DNA of 7,206 nt from an uncultured Eggerthellaceae bacterium (GTDB lineage: Bacteria > Actinomycetota > Coriobacteriia > Coriobacteriales > Eggerthellaceae). The notes under the pieces are model-generated. The model ran no database searches and was not told the origin of the DNA. It saw only the letters and a list, made by a program, of their open reading frames with translations. Each line of letters starts with the position of its first letter. Positions within the stretch are counted from its first letter, which is position 1. Made by a program: the position numbers and the translations under genes. Below are positions 6,260 through 7,206 of this stretch, one piece after another. The stretch is from assembly GCA_946626265.1 (NCBI GenBank), contig CAMOUE010000115.1, forward strand, positions 1 to 7,206. The letters run 5' to 3'.

Positions 6260-7198
6260 ATGATTTCCGTCGTAATACCCGTCTACAACGGCGAGAGGTC
6301 GATTCGCAGGTCCGTCGAGAGCGCCCTGTCCCAGCCGGCCGACGTCGAGGTCGTCGTCGTCGACGACGCGAGCGATGACGGTACGCCGGCGATCCTGGCG
6401 TCGCTTGCCGACGAGGACGACCGCGTGGTTGTGGTAACTCACGTGGAGAACAAGCAGCTGTTCGACTCCCGCCGCGACGGCGTCGCCGCGGCTTCGGGCG
6501 ACTACGTGGCATTTCTCGACGCGGACGACGAGCTTGTCGAGGACGCGCTCGGCCTTCTGGCTTCCAATTTGGAAGAGGAGGGGGACGTCGACGTCCTGCA
6601 TTTCAATTGCGAGCCGGTGTTCGGCCCCGATGCCGACGAACCGGGCAAGGAGTTCACCCGCCGTTTCCTGCGTCCCGCCGAAGGCTCGTTTGAGGGCGCC
6701 GACGTTGCGCACGTCATTTTCCGCGATGCGCTCGCGCCGTGGGCGGCATGGGGGAAGCTCGTCCGACGCCCCGTGATGGAGCGCGCCTACCGCCTGATGC
6801 GCCCGCAATACCTCTACCAGGCCGAGGATGCGGCGCTCATGTTCGCGGTGGCGGTGTGCGCATCGTCGTATCGCGGCTTGCCCGACGTGTACGGCTTGCG
6901 TTACTACACCGACTCGGGCGATTCGTACAAGTTCGAGAACATCTGCCAGTCCGGGCGCGTCGTGCCGATCGCGCGCGACGTCCTGAACATCATGGGGGCA
7001 TGGCGCGAGCACCGAGACGATTTCGAGGCGCTCGTCAGCCGACTTTCGCGCGACACGGCCTACCACCTCGTCCGCAACGTTCCCCTTGCAAAGAGGGCGG
7101 ATGCGAAGAAGCTCGCCCTGCAATACTGGGACCGCGATGTGCTCGACCGCGCCATCCGCGTTGAATCGCGCGAGAAGCTCCGTGAACGCATCCGCTAG
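6260..7198 (+). CDS. Family 2 glycosyltransferase, paralogue of the fusion's GT2 half
   Basis: This 312-residue GT-A transferase has no membrane segment and is expected to act in the cytoplasm on the same glycan as its neighbours. Motifs in order are VVIPVYNGERSIRRSVES (4-21), VVVVDDASDDGT (31-42), NKQLFDSRRDG (64-74), metal-binding DADD (87-90), APWAAWGKLVRR (159-170) and YQAEDAAL (186-193) with the likely catalytic pair E189-D190. It aligns by eye with residues 5 to about 230 of the upstream fusion, including the unusual NKQLF segment and the W-x-x-x-GK acceptor-side segment, so the two are paralogues. The C-terminal ~80 residues are charged and helical and differ from the fusion. The ATG follows the fusion stop by 2 bases with GGAAGGGG upstream. 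TAG ends the gene 8 bases before the window edge, so later operon genes cannot be judged. Confidence 0.93.
   Translation: MISVVIPVYNGERSIRRSVESALSQPADVEVVVVDDASDDGTPAILASLADEDDRVVVVTHVENKQLFDSRRDGVAAASGDYVAFLDADDELVEDALGLLASNLEEEGDVDVLHFNCEPVFGPDADEPGKEFTRRFLRPAEGSFEGADVAHVIFRDALAPWAAWGKLVRRPVMERAYRLMRPQYLYQAEDAALMFAVAVCASSYRGLPDVYGLRYYTDSGDSYKFENICQSGRVVPIARDVLNIMGAWREHRDDFEALVSRLSRDTAYHLVRNVPLAKRADAKKLALQYWDRDVLDRAIRVESREKLRERIR
6341..6465 (+). repeat. Diverged tandem-paralogue block, copy 2 (partner 4038-4162)
   Basis: This is the second copy of the colinear GT2 block. One mismatch in 33 bases in its first part and a 17-base exact match at its end contrast with much greater divergence between and beyond them. 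Either local gene conversion or shared codon bias on strongly conserved motifs could explain this. Confidence 0.6.
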
Positions 7199-7206
7199 CG
7201 ACCGGC

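Noticed and set aside
1..7206. tRNA, rRNA, CRISPR array, insertion sequence or prophage signals
   Set aside because: Non-coding DNA is limited to about 0.1 kb at each of two places and 66 bases at a third. None holds a cloverleaf, regular repeat-spacer pattern, transposase or terminal repeat.

Overview
The window is a GC-rich (third codon positions mostly G or C) bacterial surface-glycan locus. Six complete genes fill almost all of it: four glycosyltransferases and the two halves of an ABC polysaccharide exporter. The purine-rich ribosome binding sites, GC-rich codon use, TagGH-like exporter and style of glycosyltransferases fit a Gram-positive actinobacterial host, most likely the Coriobacteriia (Eggerthella/Slackia/Adlercreutzia-like). 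This is an inference from sequence style, not a database match, and no taxonomic marker gene is present.

Layout. Positions 1-113 hold the possible last codons of an incoming + strand gene and a short GC-rich convergent spacer with a G-quadruplex-type motif on the - strand. A four-gene - strand operon covers 114-3828. In transcription order it encodes a family 8 glycosyltransferase (GT8), an ABC-2 permease (TagG/Wzm type), an ABC ATPase (TagH/Wzt type without a C-terminal extension) and a family 2 glycosyltransferase (GT2). A 113-bp divergent region (3829-3941) contains candidate promoters for both directions and an inverted repeat lying over both -10 candidates. A + strand operon covers 3942-7198, with a 771-residue GT2-GT4 fusion followed two bases later by a stand-alone GT2 related to the fusion's N-terminal half.

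How it may work. The cytoplasmic glycosyltransferases would build a polymer or long oligosaccharide on a lipid carrier. The two-component ABC transporter would then move it across the membrane, as in wall teichoic acid, rhamnan or ABC-dependent O-antigen and capsule systems. No priming transferase, sugar-nucleotide synthesis gene, wall ligase or polymerase is visible, so the pathway must extend beyond the window. The sugars and the polymer cannot be deduced from this sequence.

The gene content is a recognisable kind of glycan cluster, not a clearly new system. The points most worth a second look are the fusion and its neighbouring paralogue, a shared C-terminal LPEGS tail on two different glycosyltransferase families, the dyad between the divergent promoters, a possible internal promoter for the exporter, and the G-quadruplex motif in the convergent spacer.
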